A DNA stretch of 64,000 nucleotides from Pseudomonas marginalis (GTDB lineage Bacteria; Pseudomonadota; Gammaproteobacteria; Pseudomonadales; Pseudomonadaceae). The stretch lies in assembly GCF_900105325.1 (NCBI RefSeq), contig NZ_FNSU01000003.1, positions 434,001 through 498,000 of the forward strand. The letters run 5' to 3'. Positions 33,571-42,530 of the stretch are shown one piece after another. The position numbers were made by a program, and so were the translations under genes. The notes below the pieces were generated by a model. The model was not told the origin of the DNA. It did not search any database and saw nothing but the letters and a program-made list of their open reading frames with translations. Each line of letters begins with the position of its first letter. Position 1 is the first letter of the stretch.

Positions 33571-35502
33571 ATGACCACCACCCGACTGACCATGGCCCAG
33601 GCCCTGGTGAAGTTTTTGGATAACCAGTACATCGAAGTCGATGGCGTGCAGAGCAAGTTCGTCGCCGGCGTGTTCACTATTTTCGGCCACGGCAACGTGC
33701 TGGGCCTGGGTCAGGCCCTGGAACAGGACAGCGGCGACCTGGTGGTGCATCAGGGCCGTAACGAGCAGGGCATGGCCCATGCCGCCATCGGTTTTGCCAA
33801 GCAGCACTTGCGCCGCAAGATCTACGCCTGCACCGCCTCTGTCGGCCCAGGTGCGGCGAATATGCTCACCGCTGCGGCGACCGCCACTGCCAACCGTATC
33901 CCGTTGCTGTTGCTGCCCGGCGATGTCTACGCCAGCCGCCAGCCCGACCCGGTGCTGCAACAGATCGAGCAGTTCCACGACCTCAGCATCAGCACCAACG
34001 ATGCCTTCCGTTCCGTGAGCAAATACTGGGACCGCATCAACCGCCCCGAGCAACTGATGACGGCGGCGATTCATGCCATGCGCGTGCTCACCGATCCCGC
34101 CGAAACCGGCGCGGTGACCCTGGCGCTGCCCCAGGACGTGCAGGCCGAAGCCTGGGACTACCCCGACTACTTCCTGCAAAAACGGGTGCACCGTATCGAC
34201 CGCCGCCCGGCCACCGCCGCGATGATCGGCGATGGGTTGGCCGCCTTCCGGGGCAAGCGCAAACCGCTGATCATCTGCGGTGGCGGCGTGAAGTACTCCG
34301 GAGCGAATGCTGCCTTGCAAGCCTTTGCCGAGCGCTTTGATATTCCTTTCGCCGAAACCCAGGCGGGCAAGAGCGCGGTGGTCTCGAGCCATCCGCTGAA
34401 TGTGGGCGGTATCGGTGAAACCGGCTGCCTGGCCGCCAACCTGCTGGCGCCCGAGGCCGACCTGATCATCGGCATCGGCACCCGTTACACCGACTTCACC
34501 ACCTCGTCGAAATCGCTGTTCAAGCATGCCGAGGTGAAGTTTCTCAACCTCAATATCAGCCCCTGCGACGCCTTGAAACTCGACGGCGTGCAGGTGCTGG
34601 CCGACGCGAAGGTCGCCCTCGAAGCGCTGGCCGATGCCCTCGGTGATTACCGTTCCGGCTGGGGCGAGCAGATCGCCGACGCCAAGGCGCAACTGGACGC
34701 CGAAGTGGACCGTGTGCATCAGGTCGAGTACCACGGCGATGATTTTGTGCCGGAAGTCGACGACCACCTCGACCGCGCCGTGCTGCGTGAATTTATCGAA
34801 CTGACCGGCTCATGCCTGACCCAGAGCCGGGTGCTCGGCGTCCTCAACCAGACCCTGGCCGACGACGCGATCATCGTCGCCGCGGCCGGCAGCCTGCCCG
34901 GCGACCTGCAGCGCGCCTGGCGCAGCAAGGGCGTCAACACCTACCACGTCGAGTACGGTTATTCGTGCATGGGCTATGAGATCAATGCCGCCCTCGGCGT
35001 GAAGCTCGCCGAGCCCTCCAAGGAGGTCTATGCGCTGGTCGGCGATGGCTCCTACATGATGCTGCACTCGGAGCTGGCCACCTCGATCCAGGAACGCCGC
35101 AAGATCAACGTGGTGCTGCTCGACAACATGGCCTTCGGTTGCATCAACAACCTGCAGATCGGCAACGGCATGGACAGCTTCGGCACCGAGTTCCGCTACC
35201 GCAACCCCGAGAGCGGCAAGCTCGACGGCGGCCTGGTGCCGGTGGACTTCGCCATGAGTGCGGCGGCCTATGGCTGCAAGACCTACAAGGTCAGCACGGT
35301 GGAGCAGTTGGAGGCGGCCCTGGCCGATGCGCGCACGCAAAGCGTCTCGACCCTGATCGACATTAAGGTCCTGCCCAAGACCATGGTCCACGGCTACCTG
35401 TCGTGGTGGCGGGTGGGGGTGGCGCAGGTGTCCACCAGCGAGCGCACCAACGCGGCGGCGAAAAAACTCAATGAACACCTGGCCAAGGCCCGGCAGTACT
35501 AA
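33571..35502 (+). CDS. iolD: IolD, trihydroxycyclohexane-1,2-dione hydrolase
   Basis: 643-residue TPP enzyme that opens the ring of the diketone made by IolE. N-terminal RLTMAQALVKFLDNQYIEVD is typical, the TPP glutamate is in HQGRNEQGMAHAAIGFAKQ, and the TPP-Mg motif runs from GDGSYMMLHSELATS to LLDNMAFGCINN. The true start is the ATG at 33571, 10 bases after the iolI stop; the longer in-frame extension upstream lies within iolI and is rejected. Confidence 0.95.
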   Translation: MTTTRLTMAQALVKFLDNQYIEVDGVQSKFVAGVFTIFGHGNVLGLGQALEQDSGDLVVHQGRNEQGMAHAAIGFAKQHLRRKIYACTASVGPGAANMLTAAATATANRIPLLLLPGDVYASRQPDPVLQQIEQFHDLSISTNDAFRSVSKYWDRINRPEQLMTAAIHAMRVLTDPAETGAVTLALPQDVQAEAWDYPDYFLQKRVHRIDRRPATAAMIGDGLAAFRGKRKPLIICGGGVKYSGANAALQAFAERFDIPFAETQAGKSAVVSSHPLNVGGIGETGCLAANLLAPEADLIIGIGTRYTDFTTSSKSLFKHAEVKFLNLNISPCDALKLDGVQVLADAKVALEALADALGDYRSGWGEQIADAKAQLDAEVDRVHQVEYHGDDFVPEVDDHLDRAVLREFIELTGSCLTQSRVLGVLNQTLADDAIIVAAAGSLPGDLQRAWRSKGVNTYHVEYGYSCMGYEINAALGVKLAEPSKEVYALVGDGSYMMLHSELATSIQERRKINVVLLDNMAFGCINNLQIGNGMDSFGTEFRYRNPESGKLDGGLVPVDFAMSAAAYGCKTYKVSTVEQLEAALADARTQSVSTLIDIKVLPKTMVHGYLSWWRVGVAQVSTSERTNAAAKKLNEHLAKARQY

Positions 35503-35521
35503 TAACTAGAGGAGCGTTTGT

Positions 35522-36532
35522 ATGTCTTTGAAGCTTGGTGTAATCGGTACCGGCGCCATTGGCCGCGATCATATTCGTCGGTGCAGCCAGACCCTGCTCA
35601 ACAGCCAGGTGGTGGCGGTGACCGACATCAACCTTGAGCAGGCCGCCAAGGTGGTCGCGGAGTTGAAGCTGGACGCCGAGGTGTACGCGGACGGCCATGG
35701 GCTGATCAACTCGCCGCAGGTCGAGGCGATCCTGGTCACGTCCTGGGGCCCGAGCCACGAGGAGTTCGTGCTCGCCGCCATCGCCGCCGGCAAACCGGTG
35801 TTCTGCGAGAAGCCCCTGGCGGTGACGGCCGAAGGCTGCCGCAAGATCGTCGACGCCGAAGTGGCCTACGGCAAGCGCCTGGTGCAAGTGGGCTTTATGC
35901 GCCCCTATGACGAAGGTTATCGCGCCCTCAAGGCGGTGATCGACAGCGGCCAGATCGGCGAGCCGTTGATGCTGCACTGCGCGCACCGTAACCCGACGGT
36001 GGGCGAGAACTACAAGACCGACATGGCGATCACCGACACCCTGATCCACGAGCTGGATGTCCTGCGCTGGCTGCTCAACGACGACTACGTGTCGGTGCAG
36101 GTGGTGTTCCCGCGCAAGACCAGCAAGGCCCTGGCCCATCTGCGCGACCCGCAGATCGTGCTGCTGGAAACCGCCAAGGGCACTCGTATCGACGTGGAAG
36201 TGTTTGTGAACTGCCAGTACGGCTACGACATCCAGTGCGAAGTGGTGGGGGAGACCGGCATCGCCAAATTGCCGGAGCCGTCCCAGGTACAGCTGCGCAG
36301 CGATGCCAAGCTGTCGAATGCGATCCTGATGGATTGGAAGGACCGTTTTATCGGGGCCTATGACGTGGAGTTGCAGGCCTTCATCGATAGCGTGCGTGCT
36401 GGTCAGGTCGGTGGGCCGTCGGCGTGGGATGGCTTTGCGGCGGCGGTAGCGGCGGATGCGTGTATCGAGGCCCAGGGCAGTGAGCAGATTGTGAAGGTCC
36501 GCCTGCCGGATCGCCCACACTTCTACGGCTAA
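35522..36532 (+). CDS. iolG: IolG, myo-inositol 2-dehydrogenase
   Basis: 336-residue Gfo/Idh/MocA dehydrogenase that oxidises myo-inositol with NAD. The NAD site is LGVIGTGAIGRDHIRR, the catalytic lysine is in PVFCEKPLAVT, and the Asp-His pair is in ITDTLIHELDVLRWLL. RBS GAGGAG lies 8 bases upstream of the ATG. It ends the main iol run; nested repeats follow before the second oxidoreductase. Confidence 0.94.
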   Translation: MSLKLGVIGTGAIGRDHIRRCSQTLLNSQVVAVTDINLEQAAKVVAELKLDAEVYADGHGLINSPQVEAILVTSWGPSHEEFVLAAIAAGKPVFCEKPLAVTAEGCRKIVDAEVAYGKRLVQVGFMRPYDEGYRALKAVIDSGQIGEPLMLHCAHRNPTVGENYKTDMAITDTLIHELDVLRWLLNDDYVSVQVVFPRKTSKALAHLRDPQIVLLETAKGTRIDVEVFVNCQYGYDIQCEVVGETGIAKLPEPSQVQLRSDAKLSNAILMDWKDRFIGAYDVELQAFIDSVRAGQVGGPSAWDGFAAAVAADACIEAQGSEQIVKVRLPDRPHFYG

Positions 36533-36543
36533 CACTCGGTCAA

Positions 36544-36736
36544 TGTGGGAGGGACAAGCCCTAATGCCACTCAGTTAAGGCTTTTTGTAGGAGCGAGCTT
36601 GCTCGCGAAAAACTCACAGGCGCCGCGTTCATTCAGGAAGCACTCGTTATCGTTGACGTTTTTCGCGAGCAAGCTCGCTCCTACAGGAGGCGATGTACGC
36701 TTAACTGACTGGCATTAGGGCAAACCCCCTCCCACA
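36544..36736. repeat. Nested REPINs: one palindromic unit inside another
   Basis: The outer unit has arms TGTGGGAGGGACAAGCCCTA... (36544-36579, ending TCAGTTAAG) and the inverse CTTAACTGACTGGCATTAGG...CCCTCCCACA (36700-36736). Inserted between the arms is a 100-base unit of another class (36586-36685) with arms TGTAGGAGCGAGCTTGCTCG and CGAGCAAGCTCGCTCCTACA. It separates iolG from the next oxidoreductase gene. Confidence 0.82.
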
Positions 36737-36771
36737 GTTGATTGGTTTCCAATTCAATTCAGGAGTTGATC

Positions 36772-37800
36772 ATGAGAATCGGACTAGTCGGCTACGGCCA
36801 CGGAGGGCGCTTTTTTCATGCGCCGCTGATTGCAACTTTGCCGGGGGCGACGTTTGTCGGCGTGGTGACGCGCTCACCCGAGCGCCGCCAGCAATTAAGT
36901 ACCGATCTTCCAGGTGTGAAGGCCTTTGACAGCATCGGCCAGATCGTCGAAGCCGGCGTCGATGCCCTGGTGATTTCCACCACCCTCAAGGGCCGTCCGG
37001 CGCTGGTGCTGGAAGCCATCGAGCACGGCGTGGCGGTGGTCAGCGACAAACCCTTTGCCGCCAACGCTGAACAGGCCCAGGCGCTGATCACGGCCGCCGA
37101 GCGCCATGAGGTGTTGCTCAGCGTCTACCAGAACCGGCGCTGGGACTCGGACTACCTGACCCTGCGCAAATTGATCGACGCCGGTGCCCTGGGCGAGATC
37201 ACCCGCTTTGAATCCCGCGTCGAGCGCTACAGCCCGCAGGCCGTGGGCAATGCCAGCGGCGGCGGCTGGTTGCGCGACCTGGGCAGCCACCTGGTGGACC
37301 AGGCGCTGCAACTGTTCGGTCCGGTGGAGCGGGTCTTTGCGCAGTTACAGTTCACCCCTGAATACCCCACTGTCGACCACGGCTTCTTCGTCTCCCTGAC
37401 CCACGCCAACGGGGTGGTTTCCCATTTGTGGGGCAACGCCCTGCAGAACAGCCAGGCTCCGCGTTTTCGCGTCAGTGGCACCTTGGGTTGCTACACCGTG
37501 GACGGACTGGACGGCCAGGAAGAAGCGCTGATGGCCGGCAAGTCACCGAAAACCGAAGGCGAACACTGGGGCGCAGAAGAACATCGCCGCTGGGGCTGGT
37601 TCGAACAGGGGCCGGAACGTGAGCGAGTGCCGTCGGAGAAGGGCTGCTGGACCCAGTTCTATCGCCAGTTGCAAGCGGCGGTAAACGGGCAGGGCCCGTT
37701 GCCCGTGGACGCTTATGACGCGCTGGAAACCACGCGTATATTGGACGCCGCACGCCTCAGCGCCGAGCGCCAGCAGGTGGTTTCAACAAAAATAGAATAA
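36772..37800 (+). CDS. Gfo/Idh/MocA-family oxidoreductase in the inositol cluster
   Basis: 342-residue NAD(P)-dependent sugar dehydrogenase. RIGLVGYGHGGRFFHAPLI is the nucleotide site, VVSDKPFAANA holds the catalytic lysine, and SGGGWLRDLGSHLVDQALQL the active-site His. It is not iolG (different catalytic region, HAPLI signature of the YhhX/scyllo-inositol-like branch). A role in scyllo- or chiro-inositol oxidation is plausible from context only. ATG after AGGAGTTGATC; no alternative start is needed. Confidence 0.85.
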   Translation: MRIGLVGYGHGGRFFHAPLIATLPGATFVGVVTRSPERRQQLSTDLPGVKAFDSIGQIVEAGVDALVISTTLKGRPALVLEAIEHGVAVVSDKPFAANAEQAQALITAAERHEVLLSVYQNRRWDSDYLTLRKLIDAGALGEITRFESRVERYSPQAVGNASGGGWLRDLGSHLVDQALQLFGPVERVFAQLQFTPEYPTVDHGFFVSLTHANGVVSHLWGNALQNSQAPRFRVSGTLGCYTVDGLDGQEEALMAGKSPKTEGEHWGAEEHRRWGWFEQGPERERVPSEKGCWTQFYRQLQAAVNGQGPLPVDAYDALETTRILDAARLSAERQQVVSTKIE

Positions 37801-37820
37801 AATTCTAAAACAGGTTGATA

Positions 37821-37836
37821 TGGAAATTATTTTCCA
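37821..37836. promoter_or_regulatory. Predicted inositol regulator operator (second copy)
   Basis: TGGAAATTATTTTCCA, an inverted repeat of the same TGGAA-N6-TTCCA form as at 28865-28880. It lies 20 bases after the oxidoreductase stop, in an AT-rich stretch, and so is placed to control the small ORF and the transporter genes that follow. Confidence 0.6.
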
Positions 37837-37927
37837 ATAAAGTCTTTTCCAGGTTGCATAAAGTACGTTCGGACTCGATTCGCACGACTCAACAAAAACA
37901 AGATCAAAAACAACCAGGTACCGTCAG

Positions 37928-38104
37928 ATGAAAATCTTCAACGCTGTACTGCGAGTTTTACGCCCTGCCCACACGCCCCGCGGCCTGCCCCGCGCCCGGC
38001 CGTTCTACTTCTCCTTCCTTAATGTGCTGTGCGTCGAAAACCAGGGCGCGCTGGTCTGCTGCATTCCAGGCGCACCGGTCGTACGCGTGCCTGCCGAGCT
38101 CTGA
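37928..38104 (+). CDS. Small 58-residue ORF ahead of the inositol transporter, unknown
   Basis: ATG to TGA with 58 residues, starting MKIFNAVLRVLRPAHTPRG and with a C-terminal part rich in Val and Cys (ALVCCIPGAPVVRVPAEL). An AGGT lies about 9 bases before the ATG. It is basic, with three cysteines, and has no signal peptide. It sits 48 bases before the binding-protein gene and may be a leader peptide or a small protein. No family is recognised. It could also be a chance ORF. Confidence 0.45.
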   Translation: MKIFNAVLRVLRPAHTPRGLPRARPFYFSFLNVLCVENQGALVCCIPGAPVVRVPAEL

Positions 38105-38152
38105 TAAACGCAACGTCCAAAAAACCAACAAGAAAGTGGAGACAGACCGTTC

Positions 38153-39088
38153 ATGAAGACCCCGATCCGTTTTACCGCGCTGGCTTTATCCATGCTGCTG
38201 GCCAGCGGTGTTGCCAGTGCCGCCGACATCAAGGTCGGCGTGAGCATGTCCGCCTTCGATGACACCTTCCTCACTTACCTGCGCGAAGACATGGACAAGC
38301 AGGCCAAGTCCTATCCCAAGGGTGACGGCGTGCAGCTGCAGTTCGAAGATGCCCGCGCCGATGTGGTCAAGCAACTGAGCCAGGTCGAGAACTTTATCAG
38401 CCAGAAAGTCGACGCGATTATCGTCAACCCGGTCGACACCGCCTCCACCAAGAACATCATCAATGCCGCGACCAAGGCGGGTATCCCGCTGGTATTCGTC
38501 AACCGCCGTCCCGACCAGAAGGACTTGCCCAAGGACGTCGTGGCCGTGACCTCCGATGACGTCGAGGCCGGCAAGCTGCAAATGCAGTACATCGCTGAAA
38601 AACTCGGTGGCAAGGGCAAGATCGTGATCCTGCTGGGCGACCTGGCGAACAATTCCACCACCAACCGCACCAAGGGCGTGAAGGAAGTGTTGACCAAGTA
38701 CCCGGACATCAAGATCGAACAGGAACAGACCGGCATCTGGCTGCGGGACAAGGGCATGACCCTGGTCAACGATTGGCTGACCCAAGGCCGCGAGTTCAAT
38801 GCGGTACTGGCCAACAACGATGAGATGGCCATCGGCGCGTCCATGGCGCTGAAATCGGCCGGCAAGGAAAAGGGCAGTGTGCTGATCGCGGGGGTCGACG
38901 GTACGCCGGATGGCTTGAATGCGATCACCAAGGGTGACATGGCCGCCTCCGCGTTCCAGGACGCCAAGGGCCAGGCAGTGGGCTCGGTGGAAGCGGCGCG
39001 CAAGATGGCCAAGAAGGAACCGGTCGAGCAGAACGTGATCATCCCGTTCCAGCTGATCACCCCGGAAAACGTCGCCACGTTCAAGTAG
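38153..39088 (+). CDS. Inositol ABC transporter, periplasmic binding protein
   Basis: 311-residue ribose/inositol-type binding protein. A signal peptide (ALALSMLLASGVASAADI) precedes a Peripla_BP_4 domain: KVGVSMSAFDDTFLTYLRED, DAIIVNPVDTASTKNIINAA, IPLVFVNRRPD and ANNDEMAIGASMAL. The substrate is inferred as inositol from its cluster and similarity to the IbpA-type group. It is followed by a stem-loop and the ATPase gene. Confidence 0.9.
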   Translation: MKTPIRFTALALSMLLASGVASAADIKVGVSMSAFDDTFLTYLREDMDKQAKSYPKGDGVQLQFEDARADVVKQLSQVENFISQKVDAIIVNPVDTASTKNIINAATKAGIPLVFVNRRPDQKDLPKDVVAVTSDDVEAGKLQMQYIAEKLGGKGKIVILLGDLANNSTTNRTKGVKEVLTKYPDIKIEQEQTGIWLRDKGMTLVNDWLTQGREFNAVLANNDEMAIGASMALKSAGKEKGSVLIAGVDGTPDGLNAITKGDMAASAFQDAKGQAVGSVEAARKMAKKEPVEQNVIIPFQLITPENVATFK

Positions 39089-39112
39089 CCCTGACATAAC
39101 AACAATGAACCG

Positions 39113-39136
39113 GCAGGGCGGTCGTGCCCGCCCTGC
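39113..39136 (+). promoter_or_regulatory. Intra-operon stem-loop between binding protein and ATPase genes
   Basis: GCAGGGCGG-TCGTGC-CCGCCCTGC, a perfect 9-bp GC stem with a 6-base loop and no T-tract. Such stem-loops after binding-protein genes usually protect the upstream mRNA and so give more binding protein than ATPase. Confidence 0.6.
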
Positions 39137-39153
39137 TGATGGAGTACCGTCTT

Positions 39154-40707
39154 ATGCTCGCTCAAGCCGCTGTCTCGCAGCCTCCCGGTATCCAGCCGTT
39201 GCCGCTGGACGAACCCTACCTGTTGGAAATCGTCAACATCAGCAAAGGCTTTCCCGGCGTCGTGGCCCTGGCCGACGTACAACTGCGTGTACGCCCCGGT
39301 ACGGTGCTGGCGCTGATGGGCGAGAACGGTGCGGGCAAGTCGACCTTGATGAAAATCATCGCCGGCATCTACCAGCCCGACGCCGGTGAAATCCGCCTGC
39401 GCGGCAAGCCCATCGTGTTTGACACGCCGCTGGCGGCGCAGAAGGCCGGGATTGCGATGATCCACCAGGAGCTCAACCTGATGCCGCACATGAGCATCGC
39501 CGAGAATATCTGGATCGGCCGCGAGCAGCTCAACAGCCTGCACATGGTCAACCACCGCGAAATGCACCGCTGCACCGCCGAGTTGCTGGCGCGCCTGCGC
39601 ATCAACCTGGACCCCGAGGAACACGTGGGTAACCTGAGCATCGCCGAGCGGCAGATGGTCGAAATTGCCAAGGCTGTGTCCTACGACTCCGACATCCTGA
39701 TCATGGATGAACCGACATCGGCCATTACCGAGAAGGAAGTGGCCCACCTGTTTTCGATCATTGCCGACCTCAAGGCCCAGGGCAAAGGCATTGTCTACAT
39801 CACGCACAAAATGAACGAAGTGTTCGCCATTGCCGATGAAGTGGCGGTGTTCCGCGACGGCCAGTACATCGGCCTGCAACGCGCCGACAGCATGAACAGC
39901 GACAGCCTGATCTCGATGATGGTGGGTCGCGAGCTGAGCCAGTTGTTCCCGGTGCGCGAGACGCCCATCGGCGAACTGCTGCTGTCGGTGCGCGACCTGC
40001 GCCTGGACGGGGTGTTCCAGGGCGTGTCGTTCGACCTGCATGCCGGTGAGATCCTCGGCATCGCCGGGCTGATGGGCTCGGGGCGCACCAATGTGGCGGA
40101 AACCATTTTCGGCATCACCCCCAGCAGCGGTGGGCAGATCACCCTGGATGGCGAGGCGGTGCGCATCAGTGACCCGCACATGGCCATCGAAAAAGGCTTT
40201 GCGCTGTTGACCGAGGACCGCAAGCTCAGTGGCCTGTTCCCCTGCCTGTCGGTGCTGGAAAACATGGAAATGGCCGTGCTGCCGCACTATTCGGGCAACG
40301 GTTTTATCCAGCAGAAAGCCCTGCGCGCCCTGTGCGAGGACATGTGCAAGAAACTGCGGGTGAAGACGCCATCCCTGGAGCAGTGCATCGACACCTTGTC
40401 CGGCGGCAACCAGCAGAAAGCCCTGCTGGCGCGCTGGTTGATGACCAACCCACGCTTGCTGATCCTCGATGAACCGACCCGGGGCATCGACGTAGGCGCC
40501 AAGGCCGAGATCTATCGCTTGATCTCCTTCCTCGCCAGCGAAGGCATGGCGGTGATCATGATTTCCTCCGAGCTGCCTGAAGTGCTGGGCATGAGCGACC
40601 GGGTGATGGTGATGCACGAAGGCGAACTGATGGGCACCCTGGACCGTGCGGATGCGACCCAGGAAAAAGTCATGCAGCTGGCTTCCGGTATGACCGCAGT
40701 CCACTGA
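39154..40707 (+). CDS. Inositol ABC transporter, ATP-binding protein
   Basis: 517-residue two-cassette sugar ATPase (RbsA/MglA type). The first domain has Walker A GENGAGKSTLMKIIAG, signature LSIAERQMVEIAKA and Walker B ILIMDEPTSA. The second has a degenerate Walker A (GLMGSGRTN), signature LSGGNQQKALLARWL and Walker B LLILDEPTRGID. The asymmetry is normal for this class. ATG at 39154 has GGAG 7 bases upstream; earlier in-frame ATGs are in the stem-loop region and are less likely. Confidence 0.92.
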   Translation: MLAQAAVSQPPGIQPLPLDEPYLLEIVNISKGFPGVVALADVQLRVRPGTVLALMGENGAGKSTLMKIIAGIYQPDAGEIRLRGKPIVFDTPLAAQKAGIAMIHQELNLMPHMSIAENIWIGREQLNSLHMVNHREMHRCTAELLARLRINLDPEEHVGNLSIAERQMVEIAKAVSYDSDILIMDEPTSAITEKEVAHLFSIIADLKAQGKGIVYITHKMNEVFAIADEVAVFRDGQYIGLQRADSMNSDSLISMMVGRELSQLFPVRETPIGELLLSVRDLRLDGVFQGVSFDLHAGEILGIAGLMGSGRTNVAETIFGITPSSGGQITLDGEAVRISDPHMAIEKGFALLTEDRKLSGLFPCLSVLENMEMAVLPHYSGNGFIQQKALRALCEDMCKKLRVKTPSLEQCIDTLSGGNQQKALLARWLMTNPRLLILDEPTRGIDVGAKAEIYRLISFLASEGMAVIMISSELPEVLGMSDRVMVMHEGELMGTLDRADATQEKVMQLASGMTAVH

Positions 40708-40765
40708 CGAACAGCCGCGCGGGCCTGCGGTTGGCCCGCGCCATAGAATAAGAAGGTGATTGGCT

Positions 40766-41788
40766 ATGAACGCAATAACAGACAACAAGCCTGCCACGGC
40801 CCCGGTCAAGCACCGTCGGCGCTTGCCCACCGAGCTGAGCATCTTCCTGGTGCTGATCGGCATCGGCCTGGTGTTTGAGCTGTTTGGCTGGATCGTGCGG
40901 GACCAGAGCTTCCTGATGAACTCCCAGCGCCTGGTGCTGATGATCCTGCAAGTGTCCATCATCGGCTTGCTGGCGATCGGGGTGACCCAGGTGATCATCA
41001 CCACGGGTATCGACCTGTCTTCGGGGTCGGTGCTGGCGCTGTCGGCGATGATTGCCGCCAGTTTGGCGCAAACTTCCGACTTTTCCCGGGCGGTGTTCCC
41101 TTCGCTGACGGACTTGCCGGTGTGGATTCCGGTGGCGATGGGGTTGGGTGTGGGGCTGCTGGCGGGGGCGATCAACGGCAGCATCATCGCCGTCACGGGT
41201 ATTCCGCCGTTTATCGCGACCCTGGGCATGATGGTCTCGGCCCGTGGCCTGGCGCGTTACTACACCGAAGGCCAGCCGGTGAGCATGCTCTCGGACTCCT
41301 ACACGGCCATCGGTCATGGCGCGATGCCGGTGATCATTTTCCTGGTGGTGGCGGTGATCTTCCATATCGCCCTGCGCTACACCAAGTACGGCAAGTACAC
41401 CTACGCCATCGGCGGCAATATGCAGGCGGCGCGGACGTCGGGGATCAACGTCAAGCGCCACTTGATCATCGTCTACAGCATTGCCGGGTTGCTCGCCGGT
41501 CTGGCCGGCGTGGTGGCTTCGGCACGCGCCGCCACCGGCCAGGCCGGCATGGGCATGTCCTATGAGCTGGATGCGATTGCCGCCGCGGTAATCGGCGGCA
41601 CCAGCCTGGCTGGCGGGGTAGGGCGTATCACCGGCACCGTGATCGGCGCGCTGATCCTCGGAGTGATGGCCAGCGGGTTTACCTTTGTCGGGGTGGATGC
41701 GTATATCCAGGACATCATCAAGGGCCTGATCATCGTGGTGGCGGTGGTGATCGACCAGTACCGCAACAAGCGCAAGCTCAAGCGCTGA
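40766..41788 (+). CDS. Inositol ABC transporter, permease
   Basis: 340-residue RbsC-type permease with about ten membrane helices. Diagnostic pieces are GVTQVIITTGIDLSSGSVLALS, IPPFIATLGMMVSARGLA, YAIGGNMQAARTSGINV, and AAAVIGGTSLAGGVGRITGT. ATG at 40766 with AGAAGG 9 bases upstream is preferred to a TTG six bases earlier. It ends the transporter operon. Confidence 0.92.
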   Translation: MNAITDNKPATAPVKHRRRLPTELSIFLVLIGIGLVFELFGWIVRDQSFLMNSQRLVLMILQVSIIGLLAIGVTQVIITTGIDLSSGSVLALSAMIAASLAQTSDFSRAVFPSLTDLPVWIPVAMGLGVGLLAGAINGSIIAVTGIPPFIATLGMMVSARGLARYYTEGQPVSMLSDSYTAIGHGAMPVIIFLVVAVIFHIALRYTKYGKYTYAIGGNMQAARTSGINVKRHLIIVYSIAGLLAGLAGVVASARAATGQAGMGMSYELDAIAAAVIGGTSLAGGVGRITGTVIGALILGVMASGFTFVGVDAYIQDIIKGLIIVVAVVIDQYRNKRKLKR

Positions 41789-41870
41789 GCTTCAAGCTGC
41801 AAGCTGCAAGTCCGATGAGCTCTACAGCTTGTCGCTTGCAGCCTGCGGCTTATAGCTGCTCTACGAACTT
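41788..41870. repeat. Imperfect palindrome (AAGCTGCAAGCTGCAAG type) after the permease gene
   Basis: AGCTTCAAGCTGCAAGCTGC (41788-41807) and, inverted, CTTGTCGCTTGCAGCCTGCG with GCTTATAGCTGCT (to 41870). It may act as a transcription end for the transporter operon. The remaining ~240 bases to the DksA-like gene have no identified feature. Confidence 0.55.
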
Positions 41871-42113
41871 TCCTGCTATAAACGCACTCCGATGACCATT
41901 CGCCAAGCCCGTCCTGGTGCCTTTGGGGGTTATATCGGTAAAAATGCCTGTCATTTCAGTTGCTGTGCCCTCAAGTCGGCCTTAGACTGCCGCCCCTCGT
42001 AAATTGAGTGCCGGGTGGCGCTTGGAATGGATGGCGCCTTTCCGAGACCTGCAGAGGTCGACCGGAACGCTCCCTTATTCGCCTTAATGCACGTATTTTT
42101 TATAGAGAAATCA

Positions 42114-42518
42114 ATGACAAAGGAAAAGTTGCTGGCCATGCCGGCGGATGACTACATGAATGCCGAACAGCACGCTTTTTTCGAGAAGTTGCTGCAGGAC
42201 ATGAAGGTGGAACACCACGAGCGCATTGAACAGAACCGCATCGCCATTGAAAGCCTGGACACCCCGGCCGACCCTGCCGACGCCGCTTCCGTTGAAGAAG
42301 AGCGCACCTGGCTGGTCAATGCCATCGACCGCGACCAGCGCATGCTGCCGCAGCTTGAGCGTGCACTGGAACGCATCAAGGAAGATTCCTTCGGCTGGTG
42401 CGATGACAGCGGCGAGCCTATCGGCCTCAAGCGCCTGCTGATCAGCCCGACCACCAAGTACTGCATCGAAGCGCAAGAGCGCCACGAGCAGATCGACAAG
42501 CACCAGCGCCAAGCCTGA
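42114..42518 (+). CDS. DksA-family RNA-polymerase-binding protein lacking two zinc cysteines
   Basis: 134-residue DksA/TraR-family regulator that works in the secondary channel of RNA polymerase with ppGpp. The coiled-coil tip has the conserved Asp pair in TPADPADAAS. The zinc-finger region reads GWCDDSGEPIG ... TTKYCIEAQ, that is C-x2-S-x17-C-x2-A in place of four cysteines, as in the zinc-independent paralogue DksA2 of P. aeruginosa. It would then serve when zinc is scarce. ATG at 42114 starts MTKEKLLAMPADDYMN; a longer upstream frame is unlikely. Confidence 0.86.
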   Translation: MTKEKLLAMPADDYMNAEQHAFFEKLLQDMKVEHHERIEQNRIAIESLDTPADPADAASVEEERTWLVNAIDRDQRMLPQLERALERIKEDSFGWCDDSGEPIGLKRLLISPTTKYCIEAQERHEQIDKHQRQA

Positions 42519-42530
42519 TGCGCTGAAGCT

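Noticed and set aside
38311..41229. Very long open frame on the minus strand (972 codons)
   Set aside because: It is wholly antisense to the inositol transporter genes, whose motifs are unmistakable. Long antisense frames are common in GC-rich DNA because of codon bias.
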